Shown piece after piece: positions 45,999 through 55,605 of a stretch of DNA of 64,000 bases (position 1 is its first letter; every line of letters starts with the position of its first letter). Below the pieces are notes generated by a model that saw only the letters and a program-made list of their open reading frames with translations, ran no database searches and was not told where the DNA came from. The DNA lies in NCBI GenBank assembly GCA_038323575.1, contig JBBQHB010000002.1, forward strand, positions 70,147-134,146. Reading direction: 5' to 3'. The stretch is from CAINVV01 sp038323575 (GTDB lineage Bacteria > Bacteroidota > Bacteroidia > Bacteroidales > Prolixibacteraceae). The position numbers and the translations under genes are program-made.

Positions 45999-47795
45999 TT
46001 ATTTATTCCAACCGGGATTCTGAGCCATAGGTTTATCCTTGTTGGTATCAATGACTGTTTGGGGGATTGGCCACAAATTGAAGTTACTGGTTAATGTATT
46101 CCTGGGATCATCCCAATAGGCATACTTCTTAATGCGGTCAACAGCAACGGTACCACCCATACGCAAGAGGGTGTTCCAGCGTGTTTCTTCATATACCAAT
46201 TCCCGCGCACGTTCGTCCAAAATCAAATCGACGTTGACATCTGCTGCCGAAACCAGATAGCTGCAATTTGCACGGTTGCGGACAAGGTTGATGTCAGTGG
46301 CAGCACCACCCTTATCGTTCATACGCATCTTGGCTTCAGCCCGGAGCAGGATAGTTTCGGAAAGACGAAAGATGTATTCGCCCCTGAATAGATTACTCAT
46401 ATTCTCGCCATCGGCAACACCGGTATATTTGTCGGTTGCAACCTTGCATGATACAGGATAAACCTGGGTTTTGGCGGCATCAACAGCATCTTTCGCCTGA
46501 CCATCGCGATAAAGAATACTCCATGGAACAACCTTTCCGAAATAAGTGGTATTTGCAGGTACATTCCCTAAGAATATGCGACGATAAACCGCTTCAGAAT
46601 TACGCATATCAGTCGCCCATTTGTCAGAATAGATGATGTCCCGGGTGTACATATTCGGAATCGTCTGAGCAATACCACGACCACCAACGTCTTCCAGCGT
46701 TCCGGTAGCAATTGCCGACATTGGATCGCGGAATACTCCGCCAAAAACACGTGAATAAGGCAGGAAGGACTCTTTATCTTCCGTTTTATAGGCAGCATAA
46801 TTGACCTGAGTTGACCAGATTGCCTCTTTGTTTCCAGCTTGGTAATCCTGATTCCCTTCCTGGAAAAGATCCCAATAAACATTGGCTATGATCGGAAAAC
46901 CAGCCTTTGAATAGAGACGGTCTGCAGTTTGGGTTGCAATTGTATTGGCGAAGTAATAATCCGGGTTTTGGGTTGCACGTGTTCCGAACCGAGCGGTCAT
47001 TAAACTGTAGGTCCCTCCGTCGATGACTGCATTCCCATTTTCAACAGCCTTTTGGTAGGCTGCCGGAGCAGTAGCGCTGCCACCTTCAGCCTCAAGGGCT
47101 AAACCTTTATCAAGGTACAACTGACAGAGCAAGTGCTGGGCGGCACCTTTTGTCAAGCGTCCTTTGACTGTGGTTGTAACCGGGAGATCAACCAGAATTG
47201 CCTCCAGTTCATCAATAGCAAATTGATAGGTTTGGACGCGGGTAGCACGTTCAAAGTCATACCTCGGCGCCGTAACGATCTCTTTCACAAGCGGAACGCC
47301 ACCAAACAATTCGCCCAGATTACGGTAGGCAAACGCACGGAAAAATCTTGCCTGGGCTAAAACGTATTTTTTATCTGATTGTGAACTCCAGACAATCGCC
47401 GGAAGTTCAGCCGCATAGATGGCCAGGTTGGCTCTCTCGACCAATTGATAAAATGCAGTGTAAACAGTATTAAACACGGTATGGGTCGGAGTGATAATTC
47501 CATAGTCGTTAAAACGATTGCCGCGGCGGATAGTTGCAACATCCATTAAATCAGTACCATTGGATCCTTTAAATGCAAGCCATGGATCATTTTGTCCGAC
47601 GAGATTGTACATGTAACGAACATAAGAGTAACAACCCACAACAGCCTGGTCAACCTGATCAGAGGAAGAGAACGCATTATCAGTAGTATAAAACGTCTTT
47701 GGTTTTTCTGTTAAAAACGCATCATCATTACAACCGAATACAGCCAATAATGGCAGTATCAGCAATAAGTATTTTTTATAATTAAGCTTATTCAT
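45999..47795 (-). CDS. susD: SusD-like glycan-binding lipoprotein (module A)
   Basis: A 598-residue SusD/RagB protein with lipobox LLAVFGCNDDAFL. QVDQAVVGCYSYVRYMYNLV, LAQARFFRAFAYRNLGELFG and FRLSETILLRAEAKMRMNDK are the usual TPR and C-terminal marks, and it ends LWPIPQTVIDTNKDKPMAQN. It is strongly similar throughout to the SusD of module B (56529-58322), with shared ELVYEE-RWNTLLRMGGT and RIKKYAYW. Ligand is presumably a rhamnose-bearing glycan, judged by the adjacent GH78 and GH106. Confidence 0.92.
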   Translation of the reverse strand: MNKLNYKKYLLLILPLLAVFGCNDDAFLTEKPKTFYTTDNAFSSSDQVDQAVVGCYSYVRYMYNLVGQNDPWLAFKGSNGTDLMDVATIRRGNRFNDYGIITPTHTVFNTVYTAFYQLVERANLAIYAAELPAIVWSSQSDKKYVLAQARFFRAFAYRNLGELFGGVPLVKEIVTAPRYDFERATRVQTYQFAIDELEAILVDLPVTTTVKGRLTKGAAQHLLCQLYLDKGLALEAEGGSATAPAAYQKAVENGNAVIDGGTYSLMTARFGTRATQNPDYYFANTIATQTADRLYSKAGFPIIANVYWDLFQEGNQDYQAGNKEAIWSTQVNYAAYKTEDKESFLPYSRVFGGVFRDPMSAIATGTLEDVGGRGIAQTIPNMYTRDIIYSDKWATDMRNSEAVYRRIFLGNVPANTTYFGKVVPWSILYRDGQAKDAVDAAKTQVYPVSCKVATDKYTGVADGENMSNLFRGEYIFRLSETILLRAEAKMRMNDKGGAATDINLVRNRANCSYLVSAADVNVDLILDERARELVYEETRWNTLLRMGGTVAVDRIKKYAYWDDPRNTLTSNFNLWPIPQTVIDTNKDKPMAQNPGWNK

Positions 47796-47816
47796 AATTC
47801 CTTAATTCTTTAATGG

Positions 47817-50800
47817 TTAGAAACTAATATTTACACCAAGGTTGTATGAAGTCAACGCCGAAAGGGTATTCGAACGGACGGTCACACCAACTTCAGGATC
47901 TCCACCTTCCCAATTGGTGAAGGTTGCCAGGTTTGTGGCGGAAATATAGACCTTCATGTTCTTTATTCCGGCATTTTTAACCCAGGGCTCCTTGAACGTA
48001 TAGGATAAACTGATGTCCTGAATACGAACAAAATCGCGGCTCATCAATCCCAGGAAGCGACCATCACCGGCAAATGTTGCTGATGGATATCTGTTGGAGG
48101 GATTTGCAGCTGTATAGTATGGAATATAAATACTGTTTGATCCAAACAATCCTGTTCCTCCTGCCATAAATGCAGTGGAGTTATTTGCCTGATAATAACC
48201 AGGTCCACCACCGAATACGCCGGAAATCATGATGTAGAATTCCCAATTTTTGTAGCTAACCGTATTGCTTAGGTTAATTTTAAAGTTAGGAGATGCGTAG
48301 CCCAGGATTTCCCGGTCAGCCGAAGTAATTTTTCCATCATTATCCAGATCAATATATTTTGGAGTACCAGGTGTAACACCATTGGCTGTCATGTATTGGG
48401 TATCGGAAGACTGCACAATACCATCTTGTCTGTAACCATATATTGCACCAAGAGGTTTGCCGATAAACCGGCTGTTGGCGATATCATCATCCTCTTTACC
48501 ATCCTTGTTCAGGTCATCGCCATACAGATGCACCAATTTGTTGCGATTCATCCAGGTTGTAAGACCCGAATTCCAAACCCAATCTTTGGTTTTGATGTTG
48601 ACTGAGCTGAAGGTCATTTCGACACCCGTGTTATTAACCTGACCCATCGAAGATTGCATGGTTGCAAATCCTGTCATCACAGGTATAGTTCTGGTAAATA
48701 GTTGATTGGTGGTTTGAGAGAAATACATGTCAACATCCCAGAACAGACGGTCGTTAAACCAGGCCGACTCAAACCCGAAGTTCGTGGATTGGGTTTTCTC
48801 CCATCCGAGACCAGGATTACCCAATGCGGTGACATTAATCCCATAATTTATTGTCGGGCTACCATATTCATAACGAATACCACCCGATGAGCCACTTGCC
48901 ACAGGAGAAAGGGTTCCGTAAGGACTAAGACCCTGGTTACCGTTCATACCGGATGAAGCCTTCAATTTCAAACTGTTGACCACTTTTGCTAGCGGAGCGT
49001 AAAACTTTTCTTTCGAAATCTTCCAGGCAAAACCACCTGCGAAAAAATCTCCCCATTTATTGTCAGTCCCGAATACTGAAGCGCCATCACGACGGTAAGA
49101 AGAAGTCAGAAAATACTTTTCATTGAAAGAATAGCTGGCACGTCCAAAATACCCGATATTGGCACGTTCAGTTACACCTACGTCAATTTTTTGGGTAGTG
49201 GCTTTGTGCAATCCATAAATTCCAAGTAGTGTATTTCCATTGGCAGTGAAATCTGAACCCGTCATGTTCTCGAATTCTGAGTTGGAATAGTCTCTTGTGG
49301 CCACTGCGGTGAGGTCAACAGAATGCTTGCCAAAAATATTTTTATAAGCTAAGATATTATCAATCAACCAACTGTTCCCGGTAGCGTTTCTAATGTTGCC
49401 ATTAGCCTTGGACAATAAATTCTTGTATGCCGCTGCAGAATATCGGGTAGCATCCGTAACATTACCTTCTGCTACATAGGAACGCTCGTTGATAAAAGCA
49501 CCGGTTTGGTCTTTGCTAAGGTTTCCTGCAAAATTTAAACGGTAAGTTAATCCCTTGACCCATTGAATTTTAAACAAAGCAAAGGAATTGACACGAAAAT
49601 TATTACGTTTATCCAGGTTTTCGCGTGTGTCGCCCAAAACATCCCACAAAGGATTGGTCTGTGATTGCGTTTCAGGATATTTCTCCAACAATAGATTTGC
49701 ATCGTCCCTGTACGGAACGCTATATGGACCCAGATTCTGGGCCGTTGTGAGGTTAGCACGGTTTCCTGAAAAATGGGCATTCGTATAGGCTGCATCCATA
49801 CCAATCTGCAACCAGGAGGTAATATCGGCATTTAATTTAACCAAGATCGTAGCACGATTAAAATCGTCACCAATGACAACTCCTTTGCTACCGGAATAAG
49901 CTCCTGACAAGTAGTAGCTCATCTTTTCGCTGGCTCCTGAAATGGATGCCTGATAATCCTGGACATATCCTGTACGTGTACTCATGTCGAGCCAATCGGT
50001 CACCTTACCTGCAGCCATATTGGCTTTTTGCTGATCTTTCATCCATGACATATCCGTGGTATTGTTACGATCGAGTATCGTTTGAATGTATTGTTCGGGC
50101 GTTTGCATCACAGGCTTGGTCTGCCATGTTTGGAAGCCGCTGCTTGTATTAAAATTAATAATTGGCTTACCCAATTTCCCTTTCTTCGTAGTAATGATAA
50201 TAACTCCATTGGCCGAGCGGGATCCATAGGCAGCAGAAGAAGTAGCATCTTTCAGAACATCGTAGGAGGCAATGTCGTTGGGATTGATTTGGTTAAGGCT
50301 TCCCATAAAGATAACCCCATCCAAAACAATCAATGGTGAATTCGACCCGGAAATAGATTTTTGACCGCGTATCTGTATGGAGGGTGTACCACCCGCACTA
50401 TTAACAGCTCCCACATCTAATCCGGCTATACTCCCTTTCATTGCTTCCAGGGCATTCATGCTGGGCTGATTGGCAAGTGGAGAGTTCTCCATTTTTACCT
50501 GGGCAACGGAACCGGTAAAATCCTTTTTGGTGCTGGTACCATAGCCAATTACGATGACTTCGTCCACACCAATGGATGATTCACGCATCACGACAGAGAT
50601 TTCATTTTTAGTACCTACGGCAATCTCCTGCGTTGTCATCCCCACAAACGAAAATACGATGGTCGCCTTATCAGGCACATTGGAAATGGAAAACTTCCCA
50701 TTTGTATCAGTGATGACTCCCAGCGTCGTTCCCTTTACTACCACAGAAACTCCAGGCACGGAGCCGCCTGACGCGTCAGTAACTTTTCCTGAAATAATAC

Positions 50801-51017
50801 GGCCCTGTTGTGCCACAGTTTCCCCTGCGGCAGTCAGGACGATGAGAGGGTCTGAATTTTTCATGTCGAGCGAGAGACGGGTATTTTGAGCATATCCGTT
50901 CACAGCAAGGGATTGAATTGCACTGATCAGAATAATAAACAGGATGTTCCTCATAACCAGGAACGTTTTTTTGTGCTCGATATAGAACGAGCACAGTTGA
51001 ATCAGATTTTTTTTCAT
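47817..51017 (-). CDS. susC: SusC-like TonB-dependent transporter with excised STN domain (module A)
   Basis: A 1066-residue transporter. After the signal peptide (SLAVNGYAQ) it reads NTRLSLDMKNSD, the first strand of an STN domain, and then jumps to PLIVLTAAGETVAQQ, the last strand, followed by the normal carboxypeptidase-like domain GKVTDASGGSVPGVSVVVKG and plug (VIVIGYGTSTKKDFTGSV). Against the module-B SusC (58342-61734) about 58 residues of the STN are missing in frame. The STN contacts FecR-type anti-sigma factors, and in keeping with this no fecR lies upstream and the sigma gene is reduced to a stub (51238-51312). Transport should still work (plug and barrel intact, ending LTSYNLGVNISF). 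Confidence 0.92.
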   Translation of the reverse strand: MKKNLIQLCSFYIEHKKTFLVMRNILFIILISAIQSLAVNGYAQNTRLSLDMKNSDPLIVLTAAGETVAQQGRIISGKVTDASGGSVPGVSVVVKGTTLGVITDTNGKFSISNVPDKATIVFSFVGMTTQEIAVGTKNEISVVMRESSIGVDEVIVIGYGTSTKKDFTGSVAQVKMENSPLANQPSMNALEAMKGSIAGLDVGAVNSAGGTPSIQIRGQKSISGSNSPLIVLDGVIFMGSLNQINPNDIASYDVLKDATSSAAYGSRSANGVIIITTKKGKLGKPIINFNTSSGFQTWQTKPVMQTPEQYIQTILDRNNTTDMSWMKDQQKANMAAGKVTDWLDMSTRTGYVQDYQASISGASEKMSYYLSGAYSGSKGVVIGDDFNRATILVKLNADITSWLQIGMDAAYTNAHFSGNRANLTTAQNLGPYSVPYRDDANLLLEKYPETQSQTNPLWDVLGDTRENLDKRNNFRVNSFALFKIQWVKGLTYRLNFAGNLSKDQTGAFINERSYVAEGNVTDATRYSAAAYKNLLSKANGNIRNATGNSWLIDNILAYKNIFGKHSVDLTAVATRDYSNSEFENMTGSDFTANGNTLLGIYGLHKATTQKIDVGVTERANIGYFGRASYSFNEKYFLTSSYRRDGASVFGTDNKWGDFFAGGFAWKISKEKFYAPLAKVVNSLKLKASSGMNGNQGLSPYGTLSPVASGSSGGIRYEYGSPTINYGINVTALGNPGLGWEKTQSTNFGFESAWFNDRLFWDVDMYFSQTTNQLFTRTIPVMTGFATMQSSMGQVNNTGVEMTFSSVNIKTKDWVWNSGLTTWMNRNKLVHLYGDDLNKDGKEDDDIANSRFIGKPLGAIYGYRQDGIVQSSDTQYMTANGVTPGTPKYIDLDNDGKITSADREILGYASPNFKINLSNTVSYKNWEFYIMISGVFGGGPGYYQANNSTAFMAGGTGLFGSNSIYIPYYTAANPSNRYPSATFAGDGRFLGLMSRDFVRIQDISLSYTFKEPWVKNAGIKNMKVYISATNLATFTNWEGGDPEVGVTVRSNTLSALTSYNLGVNISF

Positions 51018-51237
51018 AAATTTGAATGATTAAATTTTAAACTGGAATTTATCTGCCCTAAACGGGGTAATTTGAAAGGAGGTGTTGGAATACTTCCTTC
51101 TTTGTTAGATTGGCTGGCTATTTCTTCATAGGCATTTTAGTGTTTTTTGGAGAATAATTTTGGGACTTTGTGCTTTCTTCAATAAATCTTAAAGTTTGGA
51201 GTCAATATACAAGGGGTAATAAAAATGCTATGGCAGC

Positions 51238-51312
51238 TTAAAAAGCCGTTTGATCGCCATTCTTGAGCCGTTCAATCAGATCATTCTCCCTAATTCCACG
51301 GATGATTTGCAT
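51238..51312 (-). pseudogene. 24-codon stub of an ECF sigma factor gene
   Basis: From ATG 51312 the minus strand reads GIRENDLIERLKNGDQTAF and then TAA at 51238. This is the start of sigma region 2.1 in ECF sigma factors, where NGD..AF is normally followed by E.LY..Y. Nothing sigma-like follows in any frame, and I see no FecR-like sequence between it and the susC start; 51018-51237 is AT-rich and empty. It occupies the place where a functional ecf gene lies upstream of module B. Confidence 0.75.
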
Positions 51313-51399
51313 AGCTCAAATTTATGCAATAATACAATATGATTATTATACTGAAGAAACATTTGTTGCCCATTTTTTATTCGGGCGGTTGCTCATTTC

Positions 51400-51477
51400 A
51401 AAACAAACGGGATAAAATCCCAGAGAAGAAAAGACATACCAGGCCGACATTTGGCCGCAATCGTCGTTAACGCAAAT
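51400..51477 (-). pseudogene. GH92 alpha-mannosidase scrap
   Basis: In one minus-strand frame the sequence reads NDDCGQMSAWYVFSSLGFYP and then VCFEMSN. G-N-D/E-D-C-G-Q-M-S-A-W-Y-V-F-S-x-L-G-F-Y-P is the near-invariant signature of GH92 exo-mannosidases. A stop lies just upstream in frame, and neither the N-terminal bulk nor the C-terminal end is present. So only about 25 codons of a former GH92 gene remain. Confidence 0.75.
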
Positions 51478-51512
51478 CTATCGGAATGATTGAAGAATAA
51501 CGCAAAGAAAGG

Positions 51513-51748
51513 TCAGTCCTTCAAAAATCTGAATGCGAAATATTCGCAAACTCCTTTCCCTATATTTCTTATCCCGTATAGTTCATTTCCGTTTAACAAA
51601 ACAAACGAACCAGGACCGAATTGGTAGGGTATCCCATTGATCAATTCTTCAACATCGCCGGTTTCGCTAAATCACCCGGGCGAGCCGTTTTTTTCAGCCC
51701 TTTATTGTCCCGTTGAATAATAAAGTAGACCACTGGTCTAATTCCGTT
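51513..51748 (-). pseudogene. Decayed copy of the bicupin gene
   Basis: The minus strand reads GIRPVVYFIIQRDNKGLKK, then shifts frame into ETGDVEELINGIPYQFGPGS and FVLLNGNE, ending CEYFAFRFLKD and TGA at 51513. Both parts match the intact bicupin (20759-21541) almost base for base. The N-terminal half and the ~45 residues between the two matching blocks (which carry the HxH metal site) are missing. Confidence 0.85.
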
Positions 51749-51852
51749 GCTTAAAGTTCCTGGGCCGGAAACAGAAGCTTACTGAAAAAAATTAGTCCCA
51801 TGACTTTGAATCACGCTCCAAATCTAAGGATTAACTCGTTCAGTTGGAAATT

Positions 51853-52326
51853 TAGTATTCCCAATTTTTTTTCACAATTCAATAAAACGAAGCACCCGTT
51901 CGGGGGAAACATCATTTTGTATGATGTGAGCAGGTGAGATCATGTATCCACTTCCTTTGTTCCCTGAATGTTTCAGGAGGCATAATCAGACTTGCCTGCG
52001 TGCCGAAATCATCACCAAACCAGATGGCATCCACACCTTTTTAGATTAACCGCAGTCCGATTCTGGTCTGGAATTCGCCACTCGTTTCAAACAGCGAAAT
52101 CACATATTCTGTTTCCATCATCATTTCCCATGGCTACCCTCAGCTCGTTGGCGCTGATTCGGTAAGTCACATCTTCGTACAAATTCTCAGTGTAATTCAC
52201 AGGTATCCCCAGTATTTTACCAAAATGATCGGACAGCTGCCGGCATAAATCGAACTGAACCGGAACCCTGTCGGGCAATCCCGGCAGGCGTTTGAATGCT
52301 TTTAAAACACGTTCTCTGGAATTCAT
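51853..52326 (-). pseudogene. Decayed copy of the URO-D-family gene with two internal deletions
   Basis: It starts MNSRERVLKAFKRLPGLPDR, nearly identical to the intact gene at 21665-22765 for 67 residues. It then jumps to the segment FETSGEFQTRIGLRLI ... DDFGTQASLIMPPETFRE (with an in-frame stop), then to GYMISP ... NDVSPERVLRFIEL. The last cysteine codon TGC has become TGA. Roughly residues 68-185 and 237-345 are gone. The two intact ends plus a retained middle island show at least two separate deletions after duplication. Confidence 0.85.
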
Positions 52327-52462
52327 AACTATCTGGTTTTAAAATTATCCCCATAGAATCATCAAAAAACTCTTTATCACAACCCTCTCCAACCACAGAT
52401 TACACAGATTAAAAGACAAACAGTTTTATTGTCACTTTTATTCTTTTCCCCAAGTCTTCTAA

Positions 52463-55400
52463 TTATTTGCGCCTAAACTGCTGAACAAATACGATTTTTA
52501 CCGGTCCCAGTAAGCCTGATTCACGAAGATACTTTTCCCTGTCCTGCCCGTTGAATTTATTGATATTCGTCTTGGTCAGCCTTTGGCCGGCAGGCAATCC
52601 GGCATCTCCGATCAGCCTGTTGGGCCACATATTAACCACCTCCACTTCCAACTTGTTGCTTCCTGATTTGACATATGGGGAAATATCGAACCTAATCGGA
52701 GCGCTCCAGATTACCTGAAGTTGTTTGCCGTTGATTTTTACCGAAGCCATCTCGTGTACATTCCCCAAATCCAGCAGGATCTGTTTGCCCTTGAACGCTT
52801 TGGCTGTCAATTCAAAGGATTTTAAATAAGTGGCTGTTCCTGAGTAGTATTTGATTCCGGGTTCCTCAAATTTGATCCAGGATTTCAGTTCGTTCATTTC
52901 ATAATGGTCGGGACCGCCCCATTCGGGATCAAAATGCACTTCCCATTTACCGCCAAGATTAATTGCTTCAGCTACTTTTTTTACACTAATCAGCTCTTTT
53001 TTGCCATCCGACCAGGTTAACAGATAATTTCCGGGCTCAGTAACTGAAATTATTTTCTTTCCATCTTTCTGCAAGGCTGTTAAGCAAGGTATGTCTTTTG
53101 TATCCAGCTGATTATCAGGAAAAAATAATTTATCATCTTTTTGGACTGCGGTTATATGGCGCTCTGCATTGCCATCCTTAAAAATCACAAAGAGAGATCC
53201 TTCAGGTTCAAGATTGAGCGGAATCAGGGTATGACCGTTTTCTTCCCGGTAGGTCAAAATATCTGACATTTCGCCTGTTATGGGATTCCAAAGGGAAGGT
53301 ATTTTACCGGTTACCCGGAAACTGGCAGTCACCTGTTCATACCTGTCCGGAAGCGCTGTCAGGTAACGGTATTCAAAATCATCTATCCCCTTTCGGGCAA
53401 AACGGTTGGCGACAAAATAGATCTCCTGATCGTTGGTGGTGCGGTGAATATAATCCAAAGCGGTCTTGCCCTGCTTGCTTTTGAAACTGAAATCGGGCTG
53501 AACCTTCATATGGTCCAAAACCACATTGATGTCCAGTCCCCAGATAACCTTTCCCTTTCCAACCCTGTTTTCGATGATGTTTTTTCCATCGATCTTTCCC
53601 CACAAACGGTCGGTGATGGCACTCAATTCCTTGACACTTTCAGGGTATCCGGTTAACCCCGATATTGTCAGTGGCCTGGGTGCCACTACTGTCATCCCGG
53701 CATTTACAAGTGATTCTATTTTTTTCAGGACATCAAGATCAATTGATTTTTCGGGAGCCAGCATCAATACCCGGTAACTCATACCGTCTGGTAAAACAAT
53801 TTTTTTGCCGTCGAAGGAGACACGGTTAAGGATCACCTCCTTCGAACACTTGTCCCAATCGTAACCGAATTTCAGTTCAGGCAGCTCCTCGTTCAGGAAG
53901 ACAAAATTCGGCACATCATCGCCGTAATAATAAAGTACATCTGCAACATACAAACCCTGCTGGAGCAGATAACAGGAGCGATCAAGGTAACTGATAAAAT
54001 CTTTGGATTGTTTCCACCAGGTCACATTGGGATTGAGGTGTGTTCCGGCAAAATATTCATTTCCGGGCAAACCAAATTCTTTGGGGGATGAAGTGAAGGT
54101 GTGCCATACGATCCGGTTTACGCCGGAACAGAAAATACGGTCGATATTTGCCTTCAGGTCTTTGGGTGACCTCTCCCACTGCGGACCTATACTGGTTGGC
54201 CCTTCAGCAGCGACGAACCTTTTGCCGTTGGTATGCGCAACACAAGCACTCTGTTTCACGGAAAGCCTTTCATCGTCTTTGATGCGGTGGGTATTGGCAA
54301 CAGCCCAGAATTCACCCTGCGGGAAGTCGCTGATTCCCATTACCCTCAACGCGTCGACAGGTGCCGAGTGCGGACCGCCGGATTCAGGGTGGATGCCCAT
54401 TCCGTATTGATGGGCCAGGTTGTAAAAAAGCCGGTAATGGTATTCGGTCACACAGTCGCCCACTGTCAACCGGAAATCATGTAAAAAGCGGTTAGATTCA
54501 TCACGGTTCCCGACAATCCTGCCTGCAAGGACCGGCATAAACTGCTGCATGTCATATCCCCTGAATTTCTTGAACTCCTCCGGAAAACTGTTGGTCCAGC
54601 TCACCTGACCCATTTCCCAGCTGTCGGTCTGCAGGAATTTAACACTGTTACCTACTGATTGGGCTGTTTTTATCAGCGGGATGATCACTGTATTGGCAAA
54701 AAGTTCAAAGGCCTTCGGGTTCAGGTGGTCGACCGACAATCCTTCCCATCCGTCGCTGTTAGTTGAAGTTTTGGCGCCGGTACAGGTATATCCGTAACGC
54801 ACAATGGTCCAGCTTCCTGCAGGAGCGTTCCATTCCAGCTTCCCGTCATTGAAATAAGCCGTCAGGTCAATGATATCCTCCTTCAGGATTGCCATTTCAC
54901 TTCCGGTACCGGGCAAATCTTCCCTCAATTCATGAAGCGGATAGACTCCTTTCCAGCCAATGTTTTCTTTAAATGATTTTTTTTTCCAGTTCTGAATAGC
55001 CTTGTTCCCGATTTGAGTTGTGTCCCTGTGCGGAATTGCCTGCACCAGGATATCTTTGACCATCAGTTTTTTCTCGAGCTGCGGAAGATCCATGCTGATC
55101 TGCCTACCGCCTGTGACATCGACCTCAGACCAGACAATCTTTTTCATGGCAAATTCGGGCGTGATCGACGGTGCTCCCGGATTCCATCCGCTTTGGACAT
55201 TGACACTCAGTTCGATCCCAAAGCGATCAGCTTCCTTTACTGCATGTTTGTACAATTCCATCCATTCCGGGCTCATAAAAACCGGTCCTGCCGGCGTTTT
55301 AACTGCAACCTGGTAATTGGAACTTCCGGCGTCAATGAGCGATGCACCGCCGTAACCTTTGGCTTTCATCTCCTCCAGGTCGCGGGTGATCGACTCTTTG

Positions 55401-55582
55401 GTGGCCATGCTGTTGAGCCACCACCAGTAACAACGGAGGCCGGATTCGGCGGGAGGATTGAGAAAACCGCTTTTCAACAGTTCAAACGGGACGTTTTTGT
55501 CGGTCAGGATGGAGTATTTCGGCTGCCCTGAGACAATCACACTGGAAAACAGAATTAAGATTGTAATAATTGAATTTGTCAC
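52463..55582 (-). CDS. GH106 alpha-L-rhamnosidase (module B)
   Basis: A 1039-residue secreted enzyme (signal MTNSIITILILFSSVIVSGQ). It shares the GH106 marks with the module-A enzyme: CYWWWLNSMATKESITRDLE, ELSVNVQSGWNPGAPS, FLQTDSWEMGQVSWTN, GIHPESGGPHSAPVDALR and VAAEGPTSIGPQWERS. The C-terminal galactose-binding-like domain has ILLDLGNVHEMASVKINGKQ and VVNMWPNRLIGDAG. Sequence identity to the other GH106 is moderate, so the two likely remove rhamnose in different linkages. It is the last gene of module B, 23 bases after the alpha/beta hydrolase gene. Confidence 0.9.
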   Translation of the reverse strand: MTNSIITILILFSSVIVSGQPKYSILTDKNVPFELLKSGFLNPPAESGLRCYWWWLNSMATKESITRDLEEMKAKGYGGASLIDAGSSNYQVAVKTPAGPVFMSPEWMELYKHAVKEADRFGIELSVNVQSGWNPGAPSITPEFAMKKIVWSEVDVTGGRQISMDLPQLEKKLMVKDILVQAIPHRDTTQIGNKAIQNWKKKSFKENIGWKGVYPLHELREDLPGTGSEMAILKEDIIDLTAYFNDGKLEWNAPAGSWTIVRYGYTCTGAKTSTNSDGWEGLSVDHLNPKAFELFANTVIIPLIKTAQSVGNSVKFLQTDSWEMGQVSWTNSFPEEFKKFRGYDMQQFMPVLAGRIVGNRDESNRFLHDFRLTVGDCVTEYHYRLFYNLAHQYGMGIHPESGGPHSAPVDALRVMGISDFPQGEFWAVANTHRIKDDERLSVKQSACVAHTNGKRFVAAEGPTSIGPQWERSPKDLKANIDRIFCSGVNRIVWHTFTSSPKEFGLPGNEYFAGTHLNPNVTWWKQSKDFISYLDRSCYLLQQGLYVADVLYYYGDDVPNFVFLNEELPELKFGYDWDKCSKEVILNRVSFDGKKIVLPDGMSYRVLMLAPEKSIDLDVLKKIESLVNAGMTVVAPRPLTISGLTGYPESVKELSAITDRLWGKIDGKNIIENRVGKGKVIWGLDINVVLDHMKVQPDFSFKSKQGKTALDYIHRTTNDQEIYFVANRFARKGIDDFEYRYLTALPDRYEQVTASFRVTGKIPSLWNPITGEMSDILTYREENGHTLIPLNLEPEGSLFVIFKDGNAERHITAVQKDDKLFFPDNQLDTKDIPCLTALQKDGKKIISVTEPGNYLLTWSDGKKELISVKKVAEAINLGGKWEVHFDPEWGGPDHYEMNELKSWIKFEEPGIKYYSGTATYLKSFELTAKAFKGKQILLDLGNVHEMASVKINGKQLQVIWSAPIRFDISPYVKSGSNKLEVEVVNMWPNRLIGDAGLPAGQRLTKTNINKFNGQDREKYLRESGLLGPVKIVFVQQFRRK

Positions 55583-55605
55583 TTTTGTGTAGAATCAAAA
55601 AAACT

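Noticed and set aside
51018..52462. Insertion sequence as the cause of the gene wreckage
   Set aside because: I found no transposase frame and no terminal inverted repeats; the fragments are parts of glycan-locus genes.
55013..55531. 172-codon open frame on the plus strand
   Set aside because: Antisense to the N-terminal part of the second GH106 gene, which has a signal peptide and family motifs.
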